Source: Pelargonium x hortorum
Taxonomy: Eukaryota; Streptophyta; Magnoliopsida; Geraniales; Geraniaceae
Direction: 5' to 3'
Assembly: GCA_036897525.1 (NCBI GenBank)
Contig: JAYMTJ010000029.1
Coordinates: 1-64,000, forward strand
DNA length: 64,000 bases
Shown here piece by piece: positions 11,340 through 23,400 of the stretch; within the stretch, counting starts at the first letter, position 1; each line of letters begins with the position of its first letter. The notes under the pieces are model-generated. The model had not been told where the DNA came from and searched no databases. It saw only the letters and a list, made by a program, of their open reading frames with translations. Both the position numbers and the translations under genes were made by a program.

Positions 11340-12832
11340 CTAGAAAAAGGGCCGCACATAAATAAACATAGTTTTAAAACTCTAACTTTTAGTAAGGTAT
11401 AGTGCTCTCAGAAGGTAAAGGAATGTAAGCTTCAAGTAAGAATGAATCTGGATACATACTACTTTTCAGTAATTAAAAGTTTTAGAGTCAGAATTAGCCC
11501 TTGGTGATACGTTATAGGCATAGATATAATTATCTAAAAACGTTTAGCTACAAAATCTTATAAAGAGATTGTCCCTAATCGGAACTTCTTTTGTTATGCT
11601 GCTTTTGAATACTTTAAGCCTTCTATATTCTGCAGACTTCAATAGGCGGAACACCCCACGCCACGGGTTTCATTTAGTCAAGCAACCCCTCATATCATAG
11701 CATAGATAAGCTCGTAAAGAAAATGCTCGGGAATATTAGGGAGTATAAGGATCCCTTTTCGTTTCGACAACTAGAAAACCTGGTTACTACTATTAAAGAT
11801 TAAAGCACCTCACTTCGTTACATTCTAACTTGTTCAGTCAAAACTTTTAGGTTAGATACAGCAAAACATTATTTGTAATTTGTAAACAAACTTTCCTGGA
11901 ATACCAAAAAAAAGGGGACTCTTCTCAACTATTCCTTATTAGTAAGCTCCTCTGTTTCTGGGTTTCTTATTCTTTTTTATTACAGATAATTCCAAGGGGA
12001 TAAAGAATGGAAACTAAAGTAAAGAAGAGTTTTTTGTTCCTTAGGATTTTAAGGAGGGGTTAAGAAGTTTAGTATTCAATCTCGCCCTTTCATTTCAATC
12101 CTTGATATTCCAAGTTTTGAGATAGAACATAATAGTCTTTCAAATTTCAAACAGGTTGCACACGTAAGCAATCGATGGGTTCTAGGCGGGAATTTGACAA
12201 GTAAGCAAGGTAGGTCCCTATAAACGGAAGGGTTTTTCCTTAGTTTTTAGCTAGTAAAAAAAGGTGTTGGGTACAAGGAAGGTTACAGTTACAGGTATTC
12301 AGATTAAGAAAGATAACTCCCCTCTCTTTTAGGAATCCCTTAAGCAGCATAAATTCAAATAACTAAAAAAAGTCTTTATTATTTTAGCTTTATCAGTGTC
12401 TTACTTTGCAAAGCTAGTCTTCTGTATCATCTTGGTAGCCCTCTGAGTCTTCCTAGCTAGACCTTCTTTCTTATGCGCTATACCGGCTGTCTTATAACCT
12501 TGTACTAGAAATTTCTTTAACTTTAGTGCTAGACCTTTCAAAAGGACATAACCATTCTTCAGCTAGACTCTCATTTTTATCTAACTTGGACTTAAAGACT
12601 TTATATAGTAAAGTCTAATGAAAGAGAACTCTACCATTACTAATACTAGCAATCGGTTTAAAACTAAGACAACTCCTACTGATGACAGGCTAGCTTCACT
12701 TGCTCTAGTGACAGGTTCTCGTACTACTACAGATCTACAGATATTGAGACAGGTACAGGCTATTGACTGGTACTGATACCGATAGTGCTCATCAAAGAAA
12801 TAAGTCTCATGAAAGAAATCAAGCCAATTAAA
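11340..12832. other. AT-rich filler, no gene seen
   Basis: No open frame of note. From about 12380 the plus strand becomes pyrimidine-rich with less TpA bias, as in other less-mutated islands, but I found no copy of it elsewhere. Confidence 0.5.
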
Positions 12833-12895
12833 TTAAAAAAAAAAAGTTGAGGTTTGTTTTTCTGGTCAGAATTTGTGAGGTAGCCCGTCTGATTG
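12833..12895 (+). repeat. Dispersed repeat family B, possible copy 2
   Basis: An A run of 11 bases followed by gttgaggtttgtttttctggtc and, after eight bases, a gtgaggtag word. The order (poly-A, gtt, T-rich, ttctggtc, gaggta or aaggta) parallels 2826-2864. The match is weaker than among the other B copies. Confidence 0.25.
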
Positions 12896-14029
12896 CGGCA
12901 AAATCCAACTAGGAATGCCCGGTTTCGTGCTTATGATCTCTCAACAACTAGTTTTGTATATCTAATACAGGTACAGAAAAAGTAAGACTCAAATACACTA
13001 AAAGGTCTAGGATTACTCATCCTAAAAAAATAGGGATAGACAGTTGTAAGGTATACGCAAAAACTCTTGGGTCTCGTACTGAAAGTAACGTCTATTCCTC
13101 ATTAAGAGGAAGCCTTAAATGTATCTTGGCACTTCTACGTTAAACTGCTGATACAAAAAATAAGGTAGGGTACTTGAGCTTATCCCCAAAACAAAGCTAC
13201 TTTGTATTGTGACATATCTTGTTTAGTAAGCAAAAGCAAGATCTTAGAGTCAATTGTTTTGATAAAACTCTACACTATAACCCTTTTGATAATATGTTTA
13301 ATACTCATGAGATAGTTTCCCGTTCATTAGTAACTATACGTCGAAGACCCCTCTGGGTTTACCTAGTAAAGCTCAAGACAAGGAAAAATGATATAAAAAA
13401 AGATCTCTAACAAAGTACCCGAGTTGAACCTTTGACATGTACTAAAAGAGAGGCTCTGATCTAACCATCAACAAAATCCAGTGTTGGGTCGTACTAAGAT
13501 ATACACCCGAGAGAAGTACTTTTGGGTTTAGTTTAGGCAATTGAGAGCTAAAAATAAGAGCTTAGACAGCATTCGGTATTAAGACGATTCAAAATCGCTA
13601 AGAGTTTTAAGAAGTCCCGTTTTCAATTTGCTATAACGTAGAAAAGCCTTCGTTTATTAAAGATTAAACTTCTTTTTGAAACCCTTTTCTTTTACTTTAT
13701 CGAGAGGCAGAGATCCCATTTAAAAGAGTTACCCTTTAGTAGTATTTTCTAAAAATAGGGGAAATCGTGTGTTATTGTTTTCCCGTCAATCCAGTATCTC
13801 GGGGCTCGAGGAATATAAGAAAGAAATCCCAACTTTTCCAAGTTAAATAACTCCCTTAAGAGGTATCCGAATTGCAGATTTAAAAGGCTCTGATAATAAC
13901 TTTAGTACTATTCTTTTTTGGTATTTATGAAAAACAGTATTTGCTGAAGAGGTCTAAGTATCCTTTCAGTTGAAGACTTTCCAGTTGGTGTTGACTGTAC
14001 TTACAAAAAAACTATAATGCCTTAACCAC
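12896..14029. other. AT-rich filler, no gene seen
   Basis: The only frame (13219-13410, +, 63 codons) gives no recognisable product. No repeat or tRNA-like structure stands out. Confidence 0.5.
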
Positions 14030-14100
14030 CCTACGCTACGCTTCAGTTGGGTAGATGGATGTACTCATTATTTCTTATTTCGCTAAATTTTCGATAAGAA
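14030..14100 (+). repeat. Dispersed repeat family A, copy 2
   Basis: The 16-mer tggatgtactcattat at 14056-14071 is identical to 58817-58832, and a gataa word follows at similar distance. This copy lacks the ctttacaaagtg part shared by the other two. A short peptide read across it (VDGCTHY) resembles the active-site neighbourhood of copia-type aspartic proteases, which suggests a relic of a broken Ty1/copia retrotransposon. Confidence 0.45.
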
Positions 14101-14520
14101 CATGGAACGAGAGGCATCCTTAAAAAGTAATACAAAATACATACCTAAGGACTCTCTATTACACAATGAAATACTATCTTAATAATATAGTGTAGGAGTG
14201 TAGTACTTGTTCTAAGGATAGATAATCCCTCTTGTGCTATGTAGCTTATCAATACAATAAATAGGTTACTAACCCTAATCGTACATAAATAAGTCTCTGT
14301 TACCGAGTAAAAAAACAAAAACTGGTTCTTAAAATAGAAAACTTTTGTTTTGGTTCAAAAACTTCAAGACTAATCCAGAGGAAACAAAACAAACCTAACA
14401 ATCTCGAAATATCCATAATGCTTTTTAACTTCATTTACTTGAGCTTTAGCGCGCCTTCTCTAATACTCCTCTTTATTTTCTAACCAAAAACTGGAAAAAC
14501 GAAGTTAGTTCTACTTCAAT

Positions 14521-14540
14521 TCTTTACAGCTCTTTACAGC
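14521..14540. repeat. Perfect 10-base tandem duplication
   Basis: tctttacagc occurs twice head to tail with no difference, so it is probably recent relative to the decay around it. Confidence 0.95.
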
Positions 14541-15211
14541 AATGTCAGCTTTCCATTAACTCCAAAACCTGGAATTCTTTAGCATCAATTCTTTTGAAAG
14601 CCTCTAAACCCTTTCTTTGATTGATTATCCGGAATTGCAAACACCCAGAAACATACCAAACTTCCTATACTTAAACTGTCTTTACTCAGAATCTGAAAAC
14701 CTAAAAAGCAAAAGCGTGTTCTGAAACAACCCTGACTTCTAAAGCTATAATATAAAAAAAAAGCCCTTTTTTTCACAAAACTTATCTCCGAAACAAACCT
14801 AAACCTTCAATTCCGATAGCGTTTAAATATCCAGTAATATCCACAGGAAAAGACTTTATTAACTTAACGAATTCCACTTTACAAGCAAGTTAGGACTGCC
14901 TAAAGTAAGTAATGCAGACTAATAAGTAAGCTGGGATACACTCCCGGGGCCTTTTGAATCATTTTCTATTTATCGGGATCCTAAAGGTTTTACTTAGTAC
15001 AGATGAAAGCGCACTCACAATAAGAATGAAGTGACTCTTTAAAGAGGGATTCCTCTAAGTTTCTGTCTTATCATATAAAGACAGAAATATACCTTAAAAC
15101 AAAGAAAAAACTCTTAGACCTGTTAAAACTCCTACTTAGCAGAACCCGTCTCGATAAACTTCTTAGAGGAGACTTCACTGACTTAATAATTCTATTTGTT
15201 TCTTTTGTTTG

Positions 15212-15312
15212 AGCTGACCTTGTTGCTAGAGCCTGGGCCATACCCTGAACCATAGCTTAACCCGTTGCTTAACCAGTCAACGTAGAAGCAATACCCAGTA
15301 CCATACCCATAT
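15212..15312 (-). repeat. Dispersed repeat family G, copy 1
   Basis: On the minus strand gggtatgg occurs twice: at about 15300-15308, followed by tattgcttct, and at about 15240-15247, followed by ggctctagcaacaaggtcag. The same words in the same order occur at 58667-58725. Peptides read in the shared frame are related (GMVLGIAS and GMAQALATRS here, GMAWALALAIAS and AATKS there). Conservation at peptide level suggests a once-coding repeat, but I do not recognise the protein. Confidence 0.45.
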
Positions 15313-16274
15313 GGAGAAAGAAGGACTTTCTAATTACCCGGAACTATAACCTAGGAAACTTTGTTAGGGACAGATGAAATCAATGAAATAGAAAATAGGT
15401 AACTCAACCAAATAAAATAATAAATACTAACTTCAAAAATAGTACCCAAAGACAAATAGACTACAGCTGTTGAAAGTAATCTTCATTTCATCAAGATACT
15501 AATCCCAAAACAAAAATGGGTAAACTAAAAAGGAAGCTGTTTTGGTTTTTCGGACCTTTCAAAAGTCTTGTAGCTAGTCTAATTGCTGCCTATAATTCTT
15601 AGGAAATAAAGTCTTACTCTACCTTTTTAACCAAGATCAGAAAGAGAGTAAAACATGCAAGCTTGCCTTTAGTTCTGAATAACTAGGAAACACGGCTGTT
15701 GGTTAATTTTCCTTTATCTGTGTTGACTTTCTCTTAGTTAATGTAATGTAATGTTCTTCACTTATTGTTCTGAGATTCCCTTATTTGTAATTCGATTACC
15801 CTGTTTAATGAATAAGATTTCCTTTAATTGAGAACAGGAAAGAATTGAATATTAAACCCCTCGAAAAGGAAAGCAGTATCTCACAAAATAGTTTTTTTAT
15901 TTCAACTGTAAAGCTAGATCGAGTCTGAAACATGAAATTAGAAACTCCCATAAACCCAGGCATAAGATTTTTTTTTTTCACTTTTTATATCCCCTAATGA
16001 ATCCTAAATGCTACCAAAACAGGCGCTAAACTCTTTACTTTAAAAGAAGCGCTTTGTTGCCTTTATGATACCCACGAGCTCTTTACTCTATTTAATTACC
16101 CCGCATTCTATTATTTTATAAGGGATTTACAAAGAAATGAAGACTAACAATAAAGCTATGCTTCCAGTACTTTTAAAGTGCACTTCGAATTCTATAACAA
16201 GTAGATTTAGATTCTATAAGTCCTTAGTCAGTATTCTGTTATTATGTATTCGGTTTTCCTTTGCTTACAATTAA

Positions 16275-16497
16275 GTGGATTTAGGGTTTAGAGTTCGGAT
16301 GAGAAGGGTGGGCCTGCGAGAGAGTGCTGGATAGGTACGGCAGAGAGTGCGCGCAAGGACCGGATTTCAAGGAGGTTGGATTGAGTGGGCATGCACTGAA
16401 TGGTTGGTACAGAGACAGGGATTGACTGGGCTTGGGATTGAGTGCCTTATTAGAAGGACTGGGCATTCATTGGCCAGCGAGTGCAAGGACTGGGTTC
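16275..16497. repeat. G-rich degenerate minisatellite island
   Basis: A roughly 220-base patch that is G+C- and TG-rich in an AT/TpA-rich setting. It is built of short, imperfect units: gattgagtgggc, gattgactgggc, aaggactgggc, attcattggcc, gagagagtgc. Period is about 10-14 bases and irregular. One unit (aggattgactgggca) recurs at 43335-43350. On the minus strand a 61-codon frame (16281-16466) is Pro/Ser-rich, as expected from such a repeat. It lacks the mutation bias around it. The left edge (ggatttagggtttagag) contains TTTAGGG, but this is too short to call telomeric. Confidence 0.6.
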
Positions 16498-17261
16498 CCT
16501 AGGAAGAATTTTAAGGTTTCCTTAGTACATAAATTTCAAAAGTCCGAACATTTTTTTTGTAGGTTTAAATATTAGGAATCCTCTTAGTATAGCTTTTGTA
16601 TCAGTATAGGTTTGTTTAGGAGACTATTCAGTGCATGACTACGGGAGTCCTTATAAGTATCAAACAAAAGATAGCGCTCTTTGACGAAGGGAAAATGGAT
16701 GGGTTTCTATTGCCTATACCTTATATTTATTAATGGATTACGGTAATTGAAGCTACAAAATACCTTAACTACAAGGGCTCTTTAGAAGGATCCAAAAAAA
16801 AGTAGCGCTTAATATTTGTTTGTGTGTAAGCCCCATAAATTGCCAATATAGACACTATCTAAAAGTAAAGCTTTCCCAGAAAACCCAGCGCATTAAAGCT
16901 ATCAAAAAAACAGAATCTTGGTCGTGTAGTAGCTGCTAATAAAATTAAGGGTACATAAAAAAGAGGTCTCTCTATAAATAAAGGAAGGGGGTCTTTTTAT
17001 TTTAACCCTTTGCTACCTAAACTTTATAGATCAGAATCAAGAAGGAATGCATTATAATTAGCAATACTAGAATACTCAACTTCCTTAGCTTAGGAGCTTA
17101 GGCTTGCTTTACCAAGAATACTAATACATTTTTTTCTCTTCTTTACCGGCTATCCGCTTAGACTCAACTTTCTTTCAACTGCTAACTAAGTAAGATAGAG
17201 CTTCCATCGACTGTTACTGTTAAAGAAAGAGCTTTAGCAAACAGAATACTGAATACGCCAT

Positions 17262-17400
17262 CTTTCCTAAGCCACACTAGCCTAGATTGAGCATCCTAAA
17301 CTAAAGAGAACAATCTTAACCTTCCTTTCCTTATTTAAAGAGTACAATCCTTATCTTAACTAAAGTGTACAACCTAAATACTAAAGGCTACACTTGTAAA
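17262..17400 (+). repeat. Dispersed repeat family F, copy 1, with local degenerate tandem units
   Basis: ccacactagcctagattgagca (17273-17294) resembles 50262-50292 with an inserted cggt there. It is followed by four imperfect units starting taaag(a/t)g(a/t)acaa at about 17302, 17337, 17361 and 17382. Each has an AC-rich core. A related word (taactaaagtgt) is at about 49490-49501. Confidence 0.4.
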
Positions 17401-17419
17401 GGACTGCTTACCCTCAATA

Positions 17420-19030
17420 CTAACAAGGAAGATCAAACCCTGAAAACTTGTACACATTTCTAGCTTTTAGTGACGCAGAATCCGGAAGAAAGGACTTCCA
17501 ATTAAGCACAATAGGATTTATCCAGGATCCATGAATGGTATTTTCCAGATGTGAATTTTCCCACTTAGACTCACGAAACTGTTTAGTAACTTAGCTTACT
17601 AGGTAACAAACAAACACAATAACTTGAAAATCAAAATAACGAACGAGTTGTGTGCTATTTATAGCTATTTACAAAAGAATAAACCCTTGTTTAAATAATC
17701 AGGTACTTACTCCAGAAGCCGTAGAACTAACTTTATAAATTATATACCAAAACCTGGAACCCCGGCTTATAAGCGGAAAACCACTTCCCTATCAGATAAA
17801 AAATGTCAGGGAGAAGAAAATCCCTTGCTCGTAGACTTACCCTTAACCCCGCATTACAAAGAATCTAGGATACTACCACTTTCCCCTTATAAAATAGAAA
17901 TTATTGACACTAAAATTTAAGAAAGTTTTAACTAGGACACAAAGATCTGATTACAGGTGCTTTCGCTTAAAAAAACACTAAGATATGTTTTTTTTCGTAA
18001 CCCAGTTTTTAAGTCGTTCTTGTTATCATAGGGGTTCCTGTCTTTTGGTTAGCTTTATCTTGTTTTATTCGGCAACAATACTGGGGAGCCGGCCTCAAAT
18101 CAACAGTGTTTGTTTTCTTACATTTTTTTCTACTAACAGCTATTTGCCTTAAGCTAAATCCCATTTACAGTTTTCAGAGAACCCCGTCGTGAAGTTTGAG
18201 TTTTACTCTATTACTAGAGTAGAGAAGTGCAGGACCTACACGGAAAATTCCTTGGGGGAGTCCCAGAAAAGCTAATATAAGGAAGAAGGAAGAAGTCCGC
18301 GAAGTCGGGTCTATATAGGTCTATAGGGGTGGCTCCTACCAGTCAAAAAAAGGAATCGAAATAGGGAGGGGAATAGCTGCAAGTACTAGCGATCCTGGGG
18401 AAGCTCTTTAAACTAAAGGAACCTCTCTAATAAGTTAAGTTAACTCTACTGAACTCGTCTAAGAAGGAAACATGAATCACTATTCTTCATGTACTATTAA
18501 AAAAAAAGGTGCGGAATTGCTTTGAATTCTTGTTAATGAAACCTGTAACTGACAAAGGAGTTTAAGAAAATGGAATCATACCTTTGGATGCAGTATCCTT
18601 TGTAATGCAAGTCCCTTATCTTATAACCAAACTATAAGGAACACTCTAACAAGCTCTGTCTAAAAGCCTAACTACTCGGTCAATTGAGGGTTGTACCAAA
18701 CTAAAGTTTGCCTTGAGAACCCTACCTAAGAATCCTCTGAAGCTAGGAACTCTAAACTTTCCTATTGTACGAATTCCTAATGCTTGATCGATACATAATC
18801 TTATTAAGGGGTTCCCAGGAAGTACTTTCACATTAAAAAGTACTTCTAGAGTAACGAGAGTATTTAACTCCATTAGCACGACTTCCCTTGCATTCCATAG
18901 AATTTCTAAGAGTTTAGGAACTTATAGCTATACCGAATTATCGGAATCAAGAACCTCGTACCTTAGACCTAATAAGGCTCAGGAAATACATTGACTCTAA
19001 ACTACTATACCTGAACTCTTTCTTTTAAGT
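17420..19030. other. AT-rich filler, no gene seen
   Basis: The frame at 18646-18879 (-, 77 codons) has a plausible-looking composition but no motif I recognise and no second copy. I do not call it a gene. Confidence 0.5.
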
Positions 19031-19039
19031 AAGGAATTC

Positions 19040-19270
19040 CTATCTCGTTAAAGGAAACACAAAATAGAAACAGCATCCCTTCAGTAAGACTTCCTTCTTT
19101 ACAGGGGTACATAAGACTAAGCTCTCAAAGCTACACTGGAAAGGACTACCATTAGCTACAACAAAGAATCCAGTACCATTATTATTAGAACAATTAACAA
19201 CTTTGCCGACAGCTAAGATGGATTTAGAGTTAGTTTGGTTATGGTTATAAAGATAAGCTCTTAGGGACAA
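19040..19270 (-). mobile_element. Possible Ty1/copia retrotransposon relic (protease-to-integrase linker)
   Basis: The minus-strand translation contains an AVGKV word, a VVANGS word and then SFESLVLCTPVKKEVLL. Copia polyproteins carry similar words in this order after the protease (VANG, a G-V turn, then an LYCP or LYVP motif followed by LLS). The resemblance is from memory and weak. No LTRs, tRNA primer site or reverse transcriptase are recognised nearby, so this is at most a broken, old fragment. Family A copies elsewhere point to the same element type. Confidence 0.2.
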
Positions 19271-19631
19271 TTATATGCTCTAATTTCACGATTACTTCGA
19301 CTGAACCCATAGGAACAAGAAAGGGGTTTAAGGTTTTTTCATCAAACTGTAAGTACGGTTTTACTGAAGTACAAGGTTATAAACTGCTAAGTGTAACTAA
19401 ATCAGCAGCCTGTCTCCTTTAAAACAATCTTTTCTTTAGGAGAAGCCATATTGGGGAATAGTTAGGCGGTGAAAGTCGGGGGTTATAGGTATTCTTATTC
19501 TTTTTATTATAAAGGCGGTAAATGGAAAGTATAGTTATTAGTAGCTTTTTTGCTTAAGGATTTCGAGTCGAAGGTATATCTTAGGGGATAAGTCTGGTTA
19601 GAAATAAACTATAAACAGAGTGGGTAGGAGT

Positions 19632-19659
19632 AATTCCATTTCAAATTAAGAGCCCTTTT
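19632..19659 (+). repeat. Dispersed repeat family D, copy 1
   Basis: aattccatttcaaat, then aagag and a cct word, match 30384-30412 at about 24 of 28 positions. Similarity fades on both sides, so only a core survives. Confidence 0.5.
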
Positions 19660-20455
19660 TAGGAAGGTAATTAATAAAACAAGTAGATAGTTTTATATCT
19701 TTCTTAGTCTTGGTGGTTATGGCAACCTACGTCTTCCAGCGTTTACAGTATTCTATTCTGGGTTAAAGTTAACGGTATTCAAAGAACGAAACTTAAACTT
19801 TCCACATAACTTAGACTCCTGACTCCTCTTCTTTAGTCAAGCTTGTTAGCTTCTAGAAATAATACCGAAACATTTAGAACTTGTTTAAAAGTAAGTCAAA
19901 TCTATTCTTGCTTTTGAAGTGGGCTTATTATCAAAGTTTACCCTTCCTTTCTTTTTTTAGCTATAGGGGGTCCTATAAATAGAAAGAACGCTTTATTGAT
20001 TAATCTGTAACCCGCTCAGCGTAAACGAATTTCCAGCCATTAAAAAAAATTATAAAAAAGAGTTATTCGTTGGCACAAATAATATATCAAATTAGAGGGA
20101 ATCCTTTAAAATTAGGTCGTTAGACATCTTTTTACTATAGCTATATAAGTCAATAAAGGGACTCATAGTATATAACAAAGCAATAACAAATAACTCAGCA
20201 GCTGTCTATTCTTTTCTTGAACATTCTATTAAGAGTCCTTTGCTCAAAAACTCCTAGAATTTTATTTAAATTTGTACCCTGCTTGCTTATTCTAAGTGTA
20301 CCCCCTTGATAAATAATCTGTAAATTGTTCAACTAAAAATCGTTACTGCGTGAGTAGTATATTCCTGATTTGTAAGAGTACAATCTTGATAAAACTAAAT
20401 TGACTTTTCCCGATACTTGCGTAATTTTTATCATAGTTAATACAATCTCTTCAAT

Positions 20456-20483
20456 GAAGAATACGCTTAGAAGAATACGCTTA
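20456..20483. repeat. Perfect 14-base tandem duplication
   Basis: gaagaatacgctta occurs twice head to tail without difference. Confidence 0.95.
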
Positions 20484-23400
20484 ATTTTGAGTAATGACAA
20501 TAAAAAATGCTTACAAACTTTAATTACAGGATTTTTTTGAATCCTAAACATAACAGAAGTTGATCCGCATTTTAGTTAATTAAAAAGGTTTATAACCTTT
20601 ATATCCTATCCTCTTTAGAGAAAACCAAGAAAGCAATTATAGAACTCTCTATAACTCTAGAGTAAGTTATGTTTACTATAGCGTAAATCTCTTTACTTTA
20701 TTAATAGAATTAATAGAACTGCAGGAATTTTATACAAGGAGTACAGAGCCCGCACAGGTGTTATGCCTAGCAAATAGTTCGTATTGTGCTACTACACAAA
20801 TAGGATCCGATCCCTTAAAGGGTAAGGTACAAATAAATACATTTCCAGTATTTTATCAACTAATAATCTACTTAGAAGTCTAATCTTAGCTTTGCCTACT
20901 TTACAGTTTGACTTTTACAGTAAAGTCTTGACTCTCTCAAAAGGGTTCGTTTAACGGGTTGTAATGCTAGGATATTCGGAGCATTGACATTGGTATCTCG
21001 AAAGATAGGAAATCTCAGAACTAGCAAGAGCCCTAGGACACAGACTTGTAAAAGCAGTCGTATGCTTTTTTGTTCCTAAGTTTTTTGATCTAACCTCACA
21101 GGAGATCCTGTTATCTATCGTGCAGTATCTTATAAGTACTCGTTTTGTTCTGGTTCTGACAGGCACCCTCCAGCATATTCCCCCTTAAATTCTTTAATTG
21201 CTGTTCTAACTTAAGGATATCCCCAAAAGCTGTTTGCGGGTTCTTTTTAAGTTAAAAGAGCATTCAAAATTCTAACGTGTTGTGCTTTTTCTAACTAAGT
21301 GCAGTATAGGAGTCCTTCTAGAATATTTTTTGATAATTAGAGTTTCGAGTAAAGCTATTAGAACTTTTTGAAGTAAGTATAATTAAGAATGACCAATCAA
21401 ACTGGACTAAAAGCATATTTAGTTTTTTTAGGCTCCTGTTAAAAAAGAGGAAACACCCTTCCTTATATTGATAGAGTTTTGGGACTTTAAAGAATGACTA
21501 CCTTGCAGAGACCTATAGTTTGACTTTGTTTAGTAGAGCCTTTTAAACTTAGCAGTAGCCTTCCCTTTATTAGTGGTTTTTGACTGAATATTTTCCGATT
21601 ACCCTCTCATGACCAAATAAAATGAAAATAATATAGATTTCAGGGCGTCTTTCCTTAAGTAAGTTAGTCGTAGAGAAGTCTCGCATTAATTCCTTATAGA
21701 CTACTGGGAAGCTAGTTTATTACACGTCCTCTTGCTGAACTTTTTTAAGCACCAATTGCTCTCGAGTAATATAAAGTTTCTAGTAAAGTTGTAAGGGATT
21801 CTCTTTGACAACCCTAAAAGAAAGTAGAGTTTAGTATTAGAGTAAGGGATCCTTAAAAGGTTTATTACTAAAGTTTTAAAGTCAAGTCCCTAAGGGCTAT
21901 ACCAAAAAGTAATTCTTTTGTTTCAAGATATTTATTTTATCTATTTTAGAGAAAGCTCTGCCAAGAAATTTTATAAGTTAAAGTCTTGTCAACGACACCT
22001 GGGGGGTACACCCCAGCTCAGGTTCCAGTTGTATTTTTAGTGAGTGTTCTTGAATAAAGCATAGAATTATATATATAGCACAAGAGATCCCCAGATTTGT
22101 CTGTCCTATTCTTATTTTTAATAATAAAAGCGAGAGTCCTTGCATTGAAGAATTACCTGACAGGTCTTGCGGAGCCTCCTTCGAAATGAAAATTATTGTA
22201 TGAATCTTATTTACAGCTTCCAAGGTTACACTAACTTATAGCGCTTATTAGAGCCTTATCTGGACTTATTGAATTCTTTGCTTCTTCGACTTATGCTAAG
22301 AATAAGGCCCCTTTTCTAAGAATATTTTGGATCCTGCTCAACGTGAGTAGTAAAATAATGGAAGAGTTTTGTTGAATAAAAGTTTCCTCGAGGATAGAGA
22401 AAGTAGCAAGGGGAATTTGCATGGAGCTCTTTTTAATAAAGCGAAGAGGAATTGTCTGGGGAAGAAAAGTGCTAGTGGGCTTAGTTAAGGCATGAGAAAC
22501 AAAAAGTAATTGAAACTTTAGGAATCTAAATAGTATAAGAAAGAGCACTTTTGCAGTAAACTTGATTTTAAACCCTCCAACACTCGGAAGCTTTGCCCAG
22601 TTGTGACTAAAAATCTTTTAATTTCTAATTTAGGTAAACGCAGCATAAAACACGAATAAAGTTCATATAATTCATATAAGAAAGGGTCTGGCATCTAAAA
22701 TATCCTAGGCATCTTATTAGTCCTTAAACGAAGAATAGTTTATTGAACGGATACTTTTTTTGCTATCTTAAGTTAATGTTCAGCTATCATTAAAGCAACC
22801 CACAAGCCCTAATAAAGAGGAGATTTCCAGCTAAAATCAAATATAAGACTAAGAAAGACCACGGAGCTCTCTTGCTCAGATATACCATTAAAACTATACC
22901 CGTAGTATTGAGATCAAATCTTGTACAGCATCCATTTTTGAGGAGTACTCATACCTTTGTACAAGCCTGGACTTAAACCTAAAAAACTCCAAAGGGGTCC
23001 ATATGTAGTCCTTGTTTCTAGTTATAACACTATAATTCTCTAATAATAAGATAAATCGACCTATTCAGTAAAGTTGAGTTTTTACACATATCAGAATATG
23101 CTTAGAAAGTTTACCCCTGCCAGTAAGTGCTGCAATGATATTCAATAAACTTTTGGTAAAAAGAGATAAGAGACTCTGAATATATAACTCATAGGATTTT
23201 TTAAACTAAAATATGCGTGTTTTTCGAAACCCGTAACCTGGTGAGATTCAATTAAACTGTTATCCAATTATTCTTACCATCCCCTGTATATTTTACTAAA
23301 AAAGACTAAAAAGTTAAGGAAGTCAAAGGCTTCTTAATAGAATAATTTCATTTAGTACCCCCGTCAAACAAACACGCAAAGGAATGCTTTAAATCCCAAC

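Noticed and set aside
16281-16466. Pro/Ser-rich minus-strand frame as a secreted protein
   Set aside because: It is the translation of a degenerate G-rich tandem repeat, and no signal peptide is seen.
18646-18879. 77-codon minus-strand frame as part of a polymerase
   Set aside because: A plausible amino-acid mix but no catalytic motif and no similarity I can name.
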